NCBI GenBank assembly: GCA_002427745.1
Contig: DIYF01000156.1
Span: 65,808-129,807, forward strand
Source: Roseivirga sp. UBA6061
Lineage (GTDB): Bacteria > Bacteroidota > Bacteroidia > Cytophagales > Cyclobacteriaceae
DNA: 64,000 bases
Direction of reading: 5' to 3'
A program made the translations under genes and the position numbers. Below are positions 8,339 through 17,610 of this stretch, one piece after another. Position 1 is the stretch's first letter, and every line of letters begins with the position of its first letter. The notes beneath the pieces were generated by a model, which saw nothing but the letters and a program-made list of their open reading frames with translations, was not told where the DNA came from and made no database searches.

Positions 8339-10045
8339 TTACAAACCGGCATCATAAGCCACCTTACCGGCCACAATGGTCATGGCCACCTTTGTGTCAA
8401 GGATTTCCATTTCCGGTATGGTCATAATGTCCTTGTCAAACACGGTGAAATCTGCCGCCTTGCCTACTTCTATCGATCCTTTGAAATCTTCCTCAAACTC
8501 ACCAAAGGCTCCGTCAATGGTGAAAGAGCGAAGAGCTTCATAGCGAGACATGGCCTGGTCGGGTTCATACCCACCCTCGGGCAGTCCTGCCAGTGTCTTA
8601 CGCGTTACCGAGGCATAGAAGGAGGGAATTTGATCTACCGGCTCAACAGGCGCATCGGTACCATTGATGATGGTAGCACCGGACTGCAACAGCTTTTGCC
8701 AGACATAGGCACCCTGCTTAATGCGAAGCTTCCCAAGGCGCTGAATGGCCCAGGGGCGATCAGAACTCATATGGATGGCCTGCATGGCAGCGATAACGCC
8801 CAACTGGCCAAAACGAGGTATATCATCCGGATGGAGGTGCTGGGCATGTTCTATGCGAAATCGGTGGTCAGTCCTGTCAGGGTATTTTTGGAAAGCTCCT
8901 TCATACCGGTCCAGTATCTCACGGTTGGCGCGGTCACCAATGGCGTGAGAGCACACCTGAAAACCGTGTTCCAGCCCCTTTTCCGAAACTGTGGTCACTG
9001 TTTCCATAGGCAAGGTTTCGTGACCTACATGATCAGGGCGATCGGTATAGGGTTCCAGCAACCAGGCACCACGCGGACCCAGAGCGCCATCGCAGTTGAG
9101 TTTAATGGAACGTACGGTTACAAAATGGTCCGGATCAATCATCGGACCTCTTTTATACCATTCTTCCAGCAGTTCGGGCTGGCGGCCTGTCAGCATGGTA
9201 TACATACGAATGCCCAGTTTACCTTCGGCCTTGAACTTCTGCAGCCTGTCAATAAAAGCCTGTCCTGAGCCGGCATCATGAAAGCTGGTGATCCCCTTTT
9301 CCAGACATTCCTTTATGGCCATTTCCAGGGCCAACTCTGCTCTTTCTTCTGTATCTCTGGGTACCAGCTTACCCACAAGAGAAGAAGCCCTCTCCGTAAA
9401 TACCCCGGTGGGGTTGCCCAGCTCATCTTTAATGATTTCTCCCCCTTCCACTTCGCTGGAAAGACTCTCAATACTCAATCGGTTTACACCTGCAAGTTCC
9501 ATGGCCTTGGCATTGGCAAAAGTGGCATGTCCACTGGCATGGCGCAGGTATACCGGATTGTCAGGAGATACGGCACTCATCTGTTCATGGGTCTGGAAAC
9601 CCTTTACTACCTTGTCGGGTGTTTCTATCCATTTGCTTTGGTGCCATCCCCGGCCGGTAATCCAGTCACCAGGCTCTGCTTTTTCAACTGCCTCAGCTAC
9701 TTTTTCTACCAGCTCATCATAGGTTTTGACATGCATCAGGTCCAGTTCCAGCTTGTTATAGCCAATACCCATCAGGTGACCGTGCGATTCGATAAAGCCG
9801 GGAGTCATCGTTTTACCAGCCAGGTCGATGACTTCCGTTTCACGGCCTTCATAAGCACTTATGTCTTTGGAACTGCCTATGGCCAGGATCATGCCGTCTT
9901 TCACAGCCACGGCTTCGGCCATACTTTGTTGATTATCTACCGTGTAGATCGTACCGTTTTTGAATACAATGTCGGCTGTTTCTTTGTTGTTGCAGGCACT
10001 GAACAGGACAGTAATCAGGCCCAGAAGGATAAAGGTCTTGCGCAT
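8339..10045 (-). CDS. Amidohydrolase (YtcJ-like metal-dependent hydrolase), lipoprotein
   Basis: A 568-aa protein with a lipoprotein signal (MRKTFILLGLITVLFSAC, Cys18). The N-terminal beta domain reads NGTIYTVD, and the TIM-barrel entry motif TPGFIESHGHLMG supplies the metal ligands His88 and His90. Later blocks SHAIGDRANREILD, RIEHAQHLHP and GTDAPVEP match the amidohydrolase-3 family (YtcJ-like). Members hydrolyse amides, formamides or cyclic imides; the substrate is unknown here. The lipid anchor suggests it works in the periplasm or at the outer membrane. Large open frames on the opposite strand are shadows of this gene. Confidence 0.92.
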   Translation of the reverse strand: MRKTFILLGLITVLFSACNNKETADIVFKNGTIYTVDNQQSMAEAVAVKDGMILAIGSSKDISAYEGRETEVIDLAGKTMTPGFIESHGHLMGIGYNKLELDLMHVKTYDELVEKVAEAVEKAEPGDWITGRGWHQSKWIETPDKVVKGFQTHEQMSAVSPDNPVYLRHASGHATFANAKAMELAGVNRLSIESLSSEVEGGEIIKDELGNPTGVFTERASSLVGKLVPRDTEERAELALEMAIKECLEKGITSFHDAGSGQAFIDRLQKFKAEGKLGIRMYTMLTGRQPELLEEWYKRGPMIDPDHFVTVRSIKLNCDGALGPRGAWLLEPYTDRPDHVGHETLPMETVTTVSEKGLEHGFQVCSHAIGDRANREILDRYEGAFQKYPDRTDHRFRIEHAQHLHPDDIPRFGQLGVIAAMQAIHMSSDRPWAIQRLGKLRIKQGAYVWQKLLQSGATIINGTDAPVEPVDQIPSFYASVTRKTLAGLPEGGYEPDQAMSRYEALRSFTIDGAFGEFEEDFKGSIEVGKAADFTVFDKDIMTIPEMEILDTKVAMTIVAGKVAYDAGL

Positions 10046-10179
10046 AATATTGGGTTTGCTATGTGCTTAAGATAACCTCTATTCATTATTAAGACAAGGT
10101 GTTTGGTAGGGTTGGGTAACCAGATCGAGTTATCATCCGGACTGAATCATTGGATGCGATTTTCGGTAGGTACCAAAAA

Positions 10180-10209
10180 GAAACTCCGGCCAGTGACAGC
10201 CGGAGTTTC
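10180..10209 (-). terminator. Terminator after the DUF6607 gene
   Basis: An 11-bp perfect stem (10180-10190 with 10199-10209). On the minus strand it is followed by TTTTTGG. It lies 36 bases past the stop of the gene ending at 10245. Confidence 0.8.
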
Positions 10210-10244
10210 AGTGGAACGGGGATGATTGTACGAAACCCCTGACA

Positions 10245-11156
10245 TTAATTCTGGTACGATTCTATAATCTCCCTCACTTCTTTCTGAACGGTCTTGCTGT
10301 CGTACTCATTGGCTTCTGCCACTTTATCACCTATAGCAAACAGGTGATGAAACAGCGCTTTATCTTCGATTTTTCCGGCAAAGCTCAGGGTTGTTTTGGC
10401 AGCATATACTTCATTCCAAACTTTGCGCACATCTGACCAGTATTTTTCGTTTTTGGCCCACCAGTCCTGAGCAGCTTTACATTCAGCATCATCCACTTTT
10501 CTGTAGGTATTCCAGCCCTTTTCTCTGGCAATTACCTTATCACCTGAATCAGAGCGCAGCACTTTGTCATTGTCCTGCTCGTGTAGCCATCCGTAGTCGG
10601 TTAACTCATGGCGATTTGTTCTCACCATGACATTATAGTCACTGCGTTTAGAAAACTCTCTGCGTGGCAGTGGTGCATTGGAGGTGTTTTCCCAGTAGTG
10701 TTTACCATCATAGTGCACCCAACTGCCTGAGCCTTCGTAGCGAAGTCCGTCATCTACCTGGTATACCTTTTGGGTCCACTGTCCTTTTACCTCTGATTTA
10801 GGAAGCGTTACAGGCTTCCAGGTCCTGTCTTTATGGTAGGAGTACAGATCAGTGTTTTGATAGATCCAGTCTTGTCTCCAGTGTTTCACAATAGCTGATT
10901 CACCTACGATCAGCAGGTGCTGCATAGAAATCTTATTGGGTTCATCATCAATCAATTGTACCCACTCCAAACCACCTGATTTGTAGTTTTTATGGAATTC
11001 ATAGTTTTTGTCAGGAGAGAAGGTCTCTGCAAATTCAAAGGTGACTTCGTAGCAGCCACACATTTCTTTGATGGCTTGCTGATCCTGTTTCTTCTTTTTC
11101 TGACCAAAGGCCATCAGGCCGGTCAGTAGTAAACATAGGGTTAAGGTATATCTCAT
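10245..11156 (-). CDS. DUF6607 family exported protein
   Basis: A 303-aa protein counted from the ATG at 11156. That start gives the signal peptide MRYTLTLCLLLTGLMAFG directly; an upstream in-frame ATG at 11198 would add a charged 14-residue extension. The mature part opens with MCGCYEVTFEFAETFSPD and continues with HLLIVGESAIVKHWRQDW, LPRREFSKRSDYN and HEQDNDKV. These blocks match my memory of the DUF6607 family, which is found in Bacteroidota and some gammaproteobacteria. No function is established for the family. The lack of a lipobox suggests a soluble periplasmic protein. It has its own terminator and is separated by 117 bases from the response regulator gene, so it is probably transcribed alone. 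Confidence 0.8.
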   Translation of the reverse strand: MRYTLTLCLLLTGLMAFGQKKKKQDQQAIKEMCGCYEVTFEFAETFSPDKNYEFHKNYKSGGLEWVQLIDDEPNKISMQHLLIVGESAIVKHWRQDWIYQNTDLYSYHKDRTWKPVTLPKSEVKGQWTQKVYQVDDGLRYEGSGSWVHYDGKHYWENTSNAPLPRREFSKRSDYNVMVRTNRHELTDYGWLHEQDNDKVLRSDSGDKVIAREKGWNTYRKVDDAECKAAQDWWAKNEKYWSDVRKVWNEVYAAKTTLSFAGKIEDKALFHHLFAIGDKVAEANEYDSKTVQKEVREIIESYQN

Positions 11157-11273
11157 CTGTCTTGCTTTCTTATTTAGATTCATTCTAAACAGAAGCAAAG
11201 TAAGTGAGCAACCTGTTGAGGTTCAATCCCTAGTGCTAGTCAAAATATCATCACTACCACTAGGTAGTGTCGC

Positions 11274-11900
11274 TTAATTCAGCCCAACCCAGCCGCGTTC
11301 TGCGGCATAGATAATCAACTCAGTAGGGGACTTCAGACCAAGTTTTTTAAGAATATTTTTGCGGTGAGAATTCACAGTGTGCACGCTGATATTCAGGTCT
11401 GCGGCAATATTAGCTGACGAGTTGCCCCTGGAGATCAGTTTTACAATTTCCATCTCTCTTTCAGAGAGTTCGGAATAGGTAAAGTCCTCTCCCGTGGTGA
11501 TGATATCTACTACCTTACTGCAGAAGAATTTTCCGCCATCTCTGATGGTATCAATAGCCTCAAGTATTTCCTTTTTGCTACAGGATTTAGTCAGAAACCC
11601 CTTGATGCCAGTCTTAATGATAGACTGTATCCTGGCCTTGTCATTGTCATCACTGATGACGAGGGTTTTCAATGAGGGAAACTCCCTTTTTACTTTTTTG
11701 AAGCTGTCAATACTCATCTGGTTACTGGCGATGTAATCGATAACCAGGAAGGAAGGGGCAGCCTGCTTAAGCTCACGGGTCAGATCCTGCTCAGAGTCAA
11801 TGATGTGTGTGGAGGAAAACAACTGATAGTCATCTATAAGTCGCTGAATCCCCTGCTGGGTGATAAACTGAGGGTCGAAAATGGCGACTGATCCGGACAA
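11274..11900 (-). CDS. NarL/LuxR-type response regulator, orphan
   Basis: A 208-aa protein with an N-terminal receiver-like domain (about residues 1-120) and a C-terminal LuxR helix-turn-helix (about 140-208). The probable phospho-acceptor is Asp55 in FLVIDYIAS. Only one acidic residue (Asp9) is evident in the usual acidic pocket, so phosphorylation may be weak or absent. The switch lysine lies in GFLTKSCSKKE. The HTH block SEREMEIVKLISRGNSSANI and the recognition helix SVHTVNSHRKNILKKLG are canonical. No histidine kinase is nearby, so it is an orphan regulator. Its targets are unknown. Confidence 0.88.
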   Translation of the reverse strand: MSGSVAIFDPQFITQQGIQRLIDDYQLFSSTHIIDSEQDLTRELKQAAPSFLVIDYIASNQMSIDSFKKVKREFPSLKTLVISDDNDKARIQSIIKTGIKGFLTKSCSKKEILEAIDTIRDGGKFFCSKVVDIITTGEDFTYSELSEREMEIVKLISRGNSSANIAADLNISVHTVNSHRKNILKKLGLKSPTELIIYAAERGWVGLN

Positions 11901-11993
11901 TTGTTTTTATTTAGACTTATTACAAATAAAGTCACAAATATAAGTGTCAGATGCAGATATTCAAGGCCATTGGCCTCTTAGTTAGTAAACAGG

Positions 11994-12503
11994 TCACCAT
12001 TTCCCTGCATAGCTTAAATCCTGTTCGCTGGTTTGTGCCAGATAAGCATGTTTGATCCTGAGTATCTGCCGGATGTGCATATAGTCATGTGCCAGCCAGT
12101 TGGCCAGTAACTTACCGGCACTCATGGGGCCCAGTTGGTCGTGGATCAAAGCGCTGTTCCAGTCGGGGTTCTTCAGGTGTTTCAGCCAGTTGAGAGATTT
12201 GTCTCTTTCGCTTATCCAGGAGGCTACTTTGGTGGCATAGTCCTGCTCCATGTACTTTCTGGATTTCACCCAGCCTACGGGGTCAATCGGGATAAAGGGA
12301 TGCCGATCAGGAGCCAGTGCTGTTTGCACCCTGATACGAAAATCGTCCGTCTCTTCGTCTACCAGGTGGCATGCCACTTCCAGCAGGCACCAGGTGTCAG
12401 GGGTAGCTTTCCATAGCTGTGCCTGTGGCTCGTTTGTGTTGAGCAATGCCGGAATTACCGCTTTATGCTTTTCCAGCTGATCGATGATGTATATTGTATT
12501 CAT
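11994..12503 (-). CDS. DinB-like four-helix protein
   Basis: About 169 aa counting from the second ATG (MNTIYIIDQLEKHK); an ATG two codons upstream is equally possible. The helical pattern and conserved histidines (CHLVDEE near the first third, HDYMHIRQI near the C-terminus) fit the DinB/YfiT metal-binding four-helix-bundle superfamily. These proteins often act as thiol-dependent transferases or have no known activity. The gene diverges from the DUF4097 gene, with a 67-base spacer containing a small GCATCC/GGATGC hairpin. No operon partner is obvious. Confidence 0.8.
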   Translation of the reverse strand: MNTIYIIDQLEKHKAVIPALLNTNEPQAQLWKATPDTWCLLEVACHLVDEETDDFRIRVQTALAPDRHPFIPIDPVGWVKSRKYMEQDYATKVASWISERDKSLNWLKHLKNPDWNSALIHDQLGPMSAGKLLANWLAHDYMHIRQILRIKHAYLAQTSEQDLSYAGKW

Positions 12504-12577
12504 AAACACTCAGCAGTTTTTATGTACATCGTGCATCCTTTTCGGGATGCCGGTAGTCTTTACACAAAATATTAACT

Positions 12578-13549
12578 ATGAAGATATTCAAAACAACACT
12601 CATTCTCCTGGCTTTGTGCCTGGCAACCTCGGTTTATGGTCAGAAAACCATTAACAAGACATTCAGCGGAATAGAAGATATCCGCATCAACATTGCTTCC
12701 GGCAATGGTATTATTAAAAAAGGTAACTCTGATGAGGTGAAGGTCACGCTCGAGTATACCTATGACGATGATGACTACGAACCTTCCTTTGATCAGAACG
12801 GCAGTACTTTGCGAATCAGAGAAGAGTTTGACAGAGGCAGAAGAAACTGGAACATTCGCGGTAAGTCTAAATGGACGCTGGAGATTCCTGATGGTTTGAT
12901 GGTGGACATGAACACCGGGTCAGGCAATATCGAAATCACCGGACTGAAAGTTGAGCTGGATGCCAATAGTGGCTCCGGGAATGTAGACGTGGAAAATATC
13001 ACAGGAGATACCCGTCTGACCACAGGGTCGGGAAATATTTACGCCAGAAATATGAATGGCCGCCTGAAAGCCAATACCGGTTCAGGTACTATTCGGGTGA
13101 GTGATGTTGATGGAGATACCAACCTGAGCACGGGTTCGGGAAATATCCGGGCGAGCCGTCTCAAAGGAGGGCTGGAAATGACTACCGGTAGTGGTAATGT
13201 TGATGCGCTCGGGATCATTGTCACCGATTACTCAAGATTTTTTACAGGGTCAGGTAATGTAGATGTAGAACTCGGAGGAGAACCCAACAGTGATATCGAG
13301 CTTAATACAGGGTCTGGAAATGCTACTCTCGATTTCAACGGAGTTACCATAGAAGGCAGGTTTACCATGGAGGCCAGTTCCAAGAACAGCATCTCGGCTC
13401 CTTTTAGTTTTGATAAGGAATATGACGAGGAAAGTGGCAGTGGCTGGAGAAGTCGTAACAAACGCTATGTAAAAGAAGCAAAGATCGGCTCCAAAGACAT
13501 TCGTATTGATATAAGCTCAGGCTCCGGTTCAGCCAGAGTCAGAAAGTAA
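12578..13549 (+). CDS. DUF4097-type beta-helical exported protein with TGSGN repeats
   Basis: A 323-aa protein with signal peptide MKIFKTTLILLALCLATSVYG. From about residue 108 it is built of roughly 20-residue repeats containing S/T-G-S-G-N followed by an aliphatic residue (for example NTGSGNIEI, TTGSGNIYA, STGSGNIRA). This is the right-handed beta-helix pattern of the DUF4097/DUF2807 adhesin-like family. At least eight copies are visible. Such proteins are periplasmic or surface-exposed, often linked to envelope stress regulators, but no such regulator is adjacent. Function unknown. A terminator follows directly. Confidence 0.85.
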   Translation: MKIFKTTLILLALCLATSVYGQKTINKTFSGIEDIRINIASGNGIIKKGNSDEVKVTLEYTYDDDDYEPSFDQNGSTLRIREEFDRGRRNWNIRGKSKWTLEIPDGLMVDMNTGSGNIEITGLKVELDANSGSGNVDVENITGDTRLTTGSGNIYARNMNGRLKANTGSGTIRVSDVDGDTNLSTGSGNIRASRLKGGLEMTTGSGNVDALGIIVTDYSRFFTGSGNVDVELGGEPNSDIELNTGSGNATLDFNGVTIEGRFTMEASSKNSISAPFSFDKEYDEESGSGWRSRNKRYVKEAKIGSKDIRIDISSGSGSARVRK

Positions 13550-13571
13550 GAGATACGTATCACCTCAGATG

Positions 13572-13606
13572 AAGTCTCTCCCTCCGGGTCAGGAGAGACT
13601 TTTTTT
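13572..13606 (+). terminator. Rho-independent terminator after the DUF4097 gene
   Basis: A 10-bp perfect stem (13572-13581 with 13592-13601) is followed by seven T residues. From here to 13808 there is no further feature I can support apart from the presumed promoter of the next gene. Confidence 0.9.
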
Positions 13607-13808
13607 GTGCCTTTTCTTTCAGACGGCAGGCAGGATAATACCCTGGAAAAAGTCCTGTCCCGGTCTGGGTGCCGTTTTGGAAAGAAAGGATAAGGGGGCT
13701 TTCTGCCTCATCAGATATCATTTGCAATAAATAATCAGCTTCGGCTGTAACGATTTAAAAATTCAAAAGTCTTTGGGTTAACCAAAGGTCAAAACTCAAA
13801 CAACAATC

Positions 13809-16172
13809 ATGGTCAGGAATTTTTTAAAGGTTACCCTCCGTAACCTGAGACGCAATAGTCTCTATTCGTTTATCAATATCAGTGGTCTTGCTATTGGTAT
13901 CAGCTGTAGTATTCTCATACTGCTGTGGGTTCAGGATGAAACTTCTTTCGACAAGTTTATTCCCAAAGCTGACAGGTTACATCAGGTCTGGCTTAATGCT
14001 GAGTTTGACAACTCTGTACAGTCATGGAGATCTGTGCCTTTGCCGGCTTACGAAGCCATGAAGACAGCGCATGCCAAAATCGTTAACTCAGTGGTAGTAG
14101 GCTGGGGAGGAAGTCGGTTGATTGCCCGTGAAGATAATCGTATCGTACAGCCTGGCTACTTCGTCAGTGAGGAGTTTCTGGACATGTTTGAGTTCCCAAT
14201 GTCGGTGGGAGACCGAAGTAAGGTATTGGATGACCCTTCATCTATTGTCATCTCTGAGAAACTGGCAGGTATCATGTTCAGAGATGAGAACCCGATTGGC
14301 CGGTTTCTGAAAGTAGATGATCAGAGTGTGCTGAAGGTGACTGGTGTTTTTAAGGATATACCGGATAATTCTTCTTTTCAGTTTGATTACCTGATTCCCT
14401 GGAAGCACAGAGAATCCATACAGTCCTGGGTGGTAGAGAACAAGACCAATTGGGGTAATTATTCATTTCAGGTATTTGTGGAATTGAGTGAGGCGGCTGC
14501 CGAAACCGAAGCTGAGGCAGCCATAGCCGGCATGCTGGCTGAGCAGGGGCAGGTGGATATTCCCAGAAGCTTTTTTCTGCACCCGATGTTGCGTTGGAGA
14601 CTGCACTCAGACTTTAAGAATGGTAAAGAAGCAGGTGGTCAGCATGAATATGTCAAACTGTTTACGGCCATTGCGCTGTTCATTCTGGTGATTGCCTGCA
14701 TCAACTTTATGAACCTGGCCACGGCACGTTCTGAAAGAAGAGCAAGGGAAGTAGGAATCAGAAAAAGCCTTGGTTCGCGAAGAGGACAGCTGATTGCGCA
14801 ATTCTACGGTGAATCACTGATGATTGCACTGATCTCTTTTGTACTGTCTATGGGTATCGTGGCGGCTGTTTTGCCTGCTTACAATAACCTCGTCAATAAG
14901 CATCTGTTTATCGACCTGCAATCTGCTGATTTCTGGCTCTTTTCTCTGGCCATTATTTTTGTGACGGGCATTATATCAGGCAGTTATCCATCTCTGTATT
15001 TGTCTTCTTTTAACCCGGTCAAAACGCTGAAGGGTAAGATCAGTATTGGTAAGAATGCCAATTTGCCAAGAAAAATACTGGTGATGTTGCAGTTTGGTTT
15101 TGCCGTCTTCCTTATCATCAGCACCGTGGTGATTCTGAACCAGATTGAACTGGCAAAGAGTCGTGATTTGGGCTATGACCAGGAAGGACTCATTACCATC
15201 CCTCAGACCAATGATATTACCAGCAATTATGATGTGCTCAAGCAGGATCTGCTGAGAACCGGGGCAGCAGTTTCCATGACGCGTTCCAATAGTGATGTTA
15301 CCCAAATCAACTCCAATAACTTCCTGGGCTGGCCGGGAAAACCGGAAAGCCAGCGGGTATCGTTTGTTACCATTGCGGCAGGTTATGACTATGCCAAAAC
15401 AGTAGGAGCAGAAATGCTCTATGGGCGGGATTTTTCCAAAGAATTTGCCTCAGACGAGAATGCCATTATAGTCAACAAAGCAGCCCTGGACCTGATGGGG
15501 CTCGAAGATCCGATTGGAACACAGCTGGACCTTTGGGGGGATAAGCGCACACTGATTGGAGTAATCGACAATATTCTGATGGGTTCTCCCTATGAGCAGG
15601 TAAGGCCTATGTTTATTATGCTGGATGACTGGGGAGGTTCTCTGATGGTAAGGTTGAGTGCTACTACTGATATGAAAGCCAGTATGGACAAGGTACAGGA
15701 GGTTTTCGAAAGGCATAACCCTGCCTACCCCTTCGATTACAGCTTTATCGATGAGCGCTTTCAACGCAAGTACACCAGCATCAATCTCACTCGTAAGCTT
15801 TCTACCATTTTTGCCGTGCTTACTATTTTTATCACCGGTCTGGGGCTCTTCGGTCTGGCCTCCTATACTGCTGAGCAGCGGATCAAGGAGATTGGCATCC
15901 GCAAAGTGCTGGGGGCTTCGGTTTCCAATCTGATGCTGCTTATTTCCAGAGACTTTGCCATGCTGGTAATGCTCGCCTTTTTGGTAGCCTCTCCGCTTGC
16001 CTGGTGGGGGCTTAACAGCTATCTCGACCGCTATACCATTCGGGTAGATGTAGAGTGGTGGGTATTTGCCGTGACCGGAGCGGTGTCTCTGATTTTCGCT
16101 TTGATTATCGTGAGCAATCAGGCCAGAAGAGCAGCCGTAGCCAATCCAGTACAATCGCTGAGGAACGAGTAG
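13809..16172 (+). CDS. ABC transporter permease, MacB/FtsX type, orphan
   Basis: A 787-aa membrane protein starting MVRNFLKVTLRNLRRNSLYS. The layout is typical of long Bacteroidota MacB-like permeases: first helix (about 20-42), a periplasmic MacB core domain, and a three-helix FtsX domain (about 280-420). A second core domain and a final FtsX domain (about 670-780) follow. Both FtsX blocks show the marker pattern R-x-K-E-I-G-I-R-K or similar (RAREVGIRKSLG and RIKEIGIRKVLG). These proteins work with an ATPase in mechanotransmission or lipoprotein/peptide export, but no ATPase gene is near. Two similar genes lie at 30218-32581 and from 61897 onwards. Confidence 0.92.
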   Translation: MVRNFLKVTLRNLRRNSLYSFINISGLAIGISCSILILLWVQDETSFDKFIPKADRLHQVWLNAEFDNSVQSWRSVPLPAYEAMKTAHAKIVNSVVVGWGGSRLIAREDNRIVQPGYFVSEEFLDMFEFPMSVGDRSKVLDDPSSIVISEKLAGIMFRDENPIGRFLKVDDQSVLKVTGVFKDIPDNSSFQFDYLIPWKHRESIQSWVVENKTNWGNYSFQVFVELSEAAAETEAEAAIAGMLAEQGQVDIPRSFFLHPMLRWRLHSDFKNGKEAGGQHEYVKLFTAIALFILVIACINFMNLATARSERRAREVGIRKSLGSRRGQLIAQFYGESLMIALISFVLSMGIVAAVLPAYNNLVNKHLFIDLQSADFWLFSLAIIFVTGIISGSYPSLYLSSFNPVKTLKGKISIGKNANLPRKILVMLQFGFAVFLIISTVVILNQIELAKSRDLGYDQEGLITIPQTNDITSNYDVLKQDLLRTGAAVSMTRSNSDVTQINSNNFLGWPGKPESQRVSFVTIAAGYDYAKTVGAEMLYGRDFSKEFASDENAIIVNKAALDLMGLEDPIGTQLDLWGDKRTLIGVIDNILMGSPYEQVRPMFIMLDDWGGSLMVRLSATTDMKASMDKVQEVFERHNPAYPFDYSFIDERFQRKYTSINLTRKLSTIFAVLTIFITGLGLFGLASYTAEQRIKEIGIRKVLGASVSNLMLLISRDFAMLVMLAFLVASPLAWWGLNSYLDRYTIRVDVEWWVFAVTGAVSLIFALIIVSNQARRAAVANPVQSLRNE

Positions 16173-16228
16173 CCGGAGCAGACAAAAGATATTCGTCAGT
16201 ACCCACTGATAATTTAGCCACGTTTATG

Positions 16229-16259
16229 ATGGTCAGGGTGATAACTCTGACCATTTTTT
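16229..16259. terminator. Terminator between the permease and GNAT genes
   Basis: A 10-bp stem (16229-16238 with 16245-16254, one G-T pair) has a six-base loop and a run of T residues on the plus strand. It lies between convergent genes. Confidence 0.85.
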
Positions 16260-16272
16260 ATGAGCAGACCGG

Positions 16273-16791
16273 TTAGAAAATCACCTCCCAGCTACAAACC
16301 GGCATGCCTATGTACTCCCATTCTTTGCCGGGTGTCATGCCGTTTTTCATGGCCACCCACTGAGAGCCCAGATTGTCTTTGTGAATGATAGAAATGGCTC
16401 TGTCACTTAACCGGTGTTTGTGAATGTATTCCTTCAGGCAGACAGCCGCCTCACTGGCATAACCTTTACCCCAATGAGCGGGCAGAATAGAATAGGCTAC
16501 TTCCAGCAGATCGGTACCATCGGTAGGTCTTAAAATCAGACCGGCATTGCCTACAAGCTCTCCTGTAGTGCTGTTGCTTATCTTCAGATGCCCCCAGCCA
16601 CTTTCTTTATAACGTTTCAGCTGACGTTCAATCCAGGTTTTAGATTCTTCCATGGGATCACCGGGATTGGGCATGCCAACATAAACGAGTCCCGGATTGT
16701 CAACAAAAAACGGAGCCCAGTCCGCACAGTCATCCAGGGTCAGAGGTTGAAAGGACAGTCTTGCCGAGCTGAGGGGGAACTGATATTTCAT
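16273..16791 (-). CDS. GNAT acetyltransferase, RimJ/RimL-like
   Basis: A 172-aa protein of the GNAT fold. It begins with the RimJ/L-type first strand (LSSARLSFQPLTLDD). The acetyl-CoA loop is degenerate but recognisable in AHWGKGYASEAAVCLKEY (Q/R-x-x-G-x-G/A pattern as WGKGYA). It may acetylate an N-terminal amine or a small molecule; the target is unknown. It ends close to a terminator and starts 12 bases after the stop of the SGNH hydrolase gene on the same strand. It could therefore be the last gene of that operon (small membrane protein, DUF2007, SGNH hydrolase, GNAT). Confidence 0.85.
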   Translation of the reverse strand: MKYQFPLSSARLSFQPLTLDDCADWAPFFVDNPGLVYVGMPNPGDPMEESKTWIERQLKRYKESGWGHLKISNSTTGELVGNAGLILRPTDGTDLLEVAYSILPAHWGKGYASEAAVCLKEYIHKHRLSDRAISIIHKDNLGSQWVAMKNGMTPGKEWEYIGMPVCSWEVIF

Positions 16792-16803
16792 AGTGCAATA
16801 TCG

Positions 16804-17610
16804 CTAAGACTGTGATGGCATAGAACCCTTTGGAGATTTTTCAAGGGGTACATGGTCAAAGATAAAACGAGCAGTGTCTTGCCCCCAGAGTCGATAGGTC
16901 AGTGCCGATGGGTGTACGCCATCGCTAAAGAAGTCCTCCTTTTTTCTGGCTTCACTATGCGTAATCCAGTCTTCCCAGGTGACTACATAATCAAAGTAAG
17001 AAAGGTAATCATAATCAGGGGCCAGTCTTTTCATCTCACGACCCAGGAGTTTTGTGAGGTGGCCCAGGAAAAAGCGGATAAGGCTGCTGAAGGCTATGAA
17101 AGTATGAACCGGTGGCATATAGGTAATGACAATCTGTGCTTCCGGATGTGTTTTATGTAGTGCCAGTACCAGCTGTCGCATCGACTTTTTCCAATACCAG
17201 GGGCTATTCAGCTTAAATGTATCATTGCCTCCAAGGCCTATGACAATGATATCAAGGTCTTCCTCAGGCAGTTGTTCCAGGAGGTTTTCTCTGACCTGCC
17301 TGGCGGTATAACCGCTTTTGGCTATCACTTGCCAGTCAATACCGGTGTTGGTTAACATTGCCAGTTCTGAAGCCAACTGACCGCTGATACCCTCCTGATG
17401 ATCGGCTACACCCACCCCCGCTACTGAGCTTTCTCCCAGGGTGAGAAGCCTGATATTTTGGCTACCTGCTCCTGCCAACCCCTCGGTATTCTGAGCTTCA
17501 GGCAGGTCGGGAAAGTTTTTCTTGAGCTTTTTGGCCTGTAAGAGCATGACCGGGAAAACGGGGATGGCCATCAATATCCCCAGGAAGTAGCGCAGACGAT
17601 CCTGAATCAT
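16804..17610 (-). CDS. SGNH/GDSL-type hydrolase, membrane-anchored
   Basis: A 268-aa protein with an N-terminal hydrophobic segment (about residues 9-25) that probably anchors it, leaving the catalytic domain in the periplasm. The SGNH blocks are in order: block I LTLGESSVAG with catalytic Ser61 (GES instead of the usual GDS), block III GLGGND with Asn129, and block V DGVHP with Asp230 and His233. It is therefore an esterase or lipase of unknown substrate. Its start overlaps the stop of the DUF2007 gene by one base, so the two are translationally coupled. Confidence 0.88.
   Translation of the reverse strand: MIQDRLRYFLGILMAIPVFPVMLLQAKKLKKNFPDLPEAQNTEGLAGAGSQNIRLLTLGESSVAGVGVADHQEGISGQLASELAMLTNTGIDWQVIAKSGYTARQVRENLLEQLPEEDLDIIVIGLGGNDTFKLNSPWYWKKSMRQLVLALHKTHPEAQIVITYMPPVHTFIAFSSLIRFFLGHLTKLLGREMKRLAPDYDYLSYFDYVVTWEDWITHSEARKKEDFFSDGVHPSALTYRLWGQDTARFIFDHVPLEKSPKGSMPSQS

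Noticed and set aside
8321-10075. Two long open frames on the plus strand opposite the amidohydrolase gene (315 and 265 aa).
   Set aside because: They lie wholly antisense to a well-conserved enzyme gene, have no recognisable domains, and their composition follows the opposite-strand codon pattern.
15450-16154. A 234-aa minus-strand frame opposite the first ABC permease gene.
   Set aside because: Antisense shadow of a clear FtsX domain; the peptide is rich in His, Pro and Gln, with no domain.
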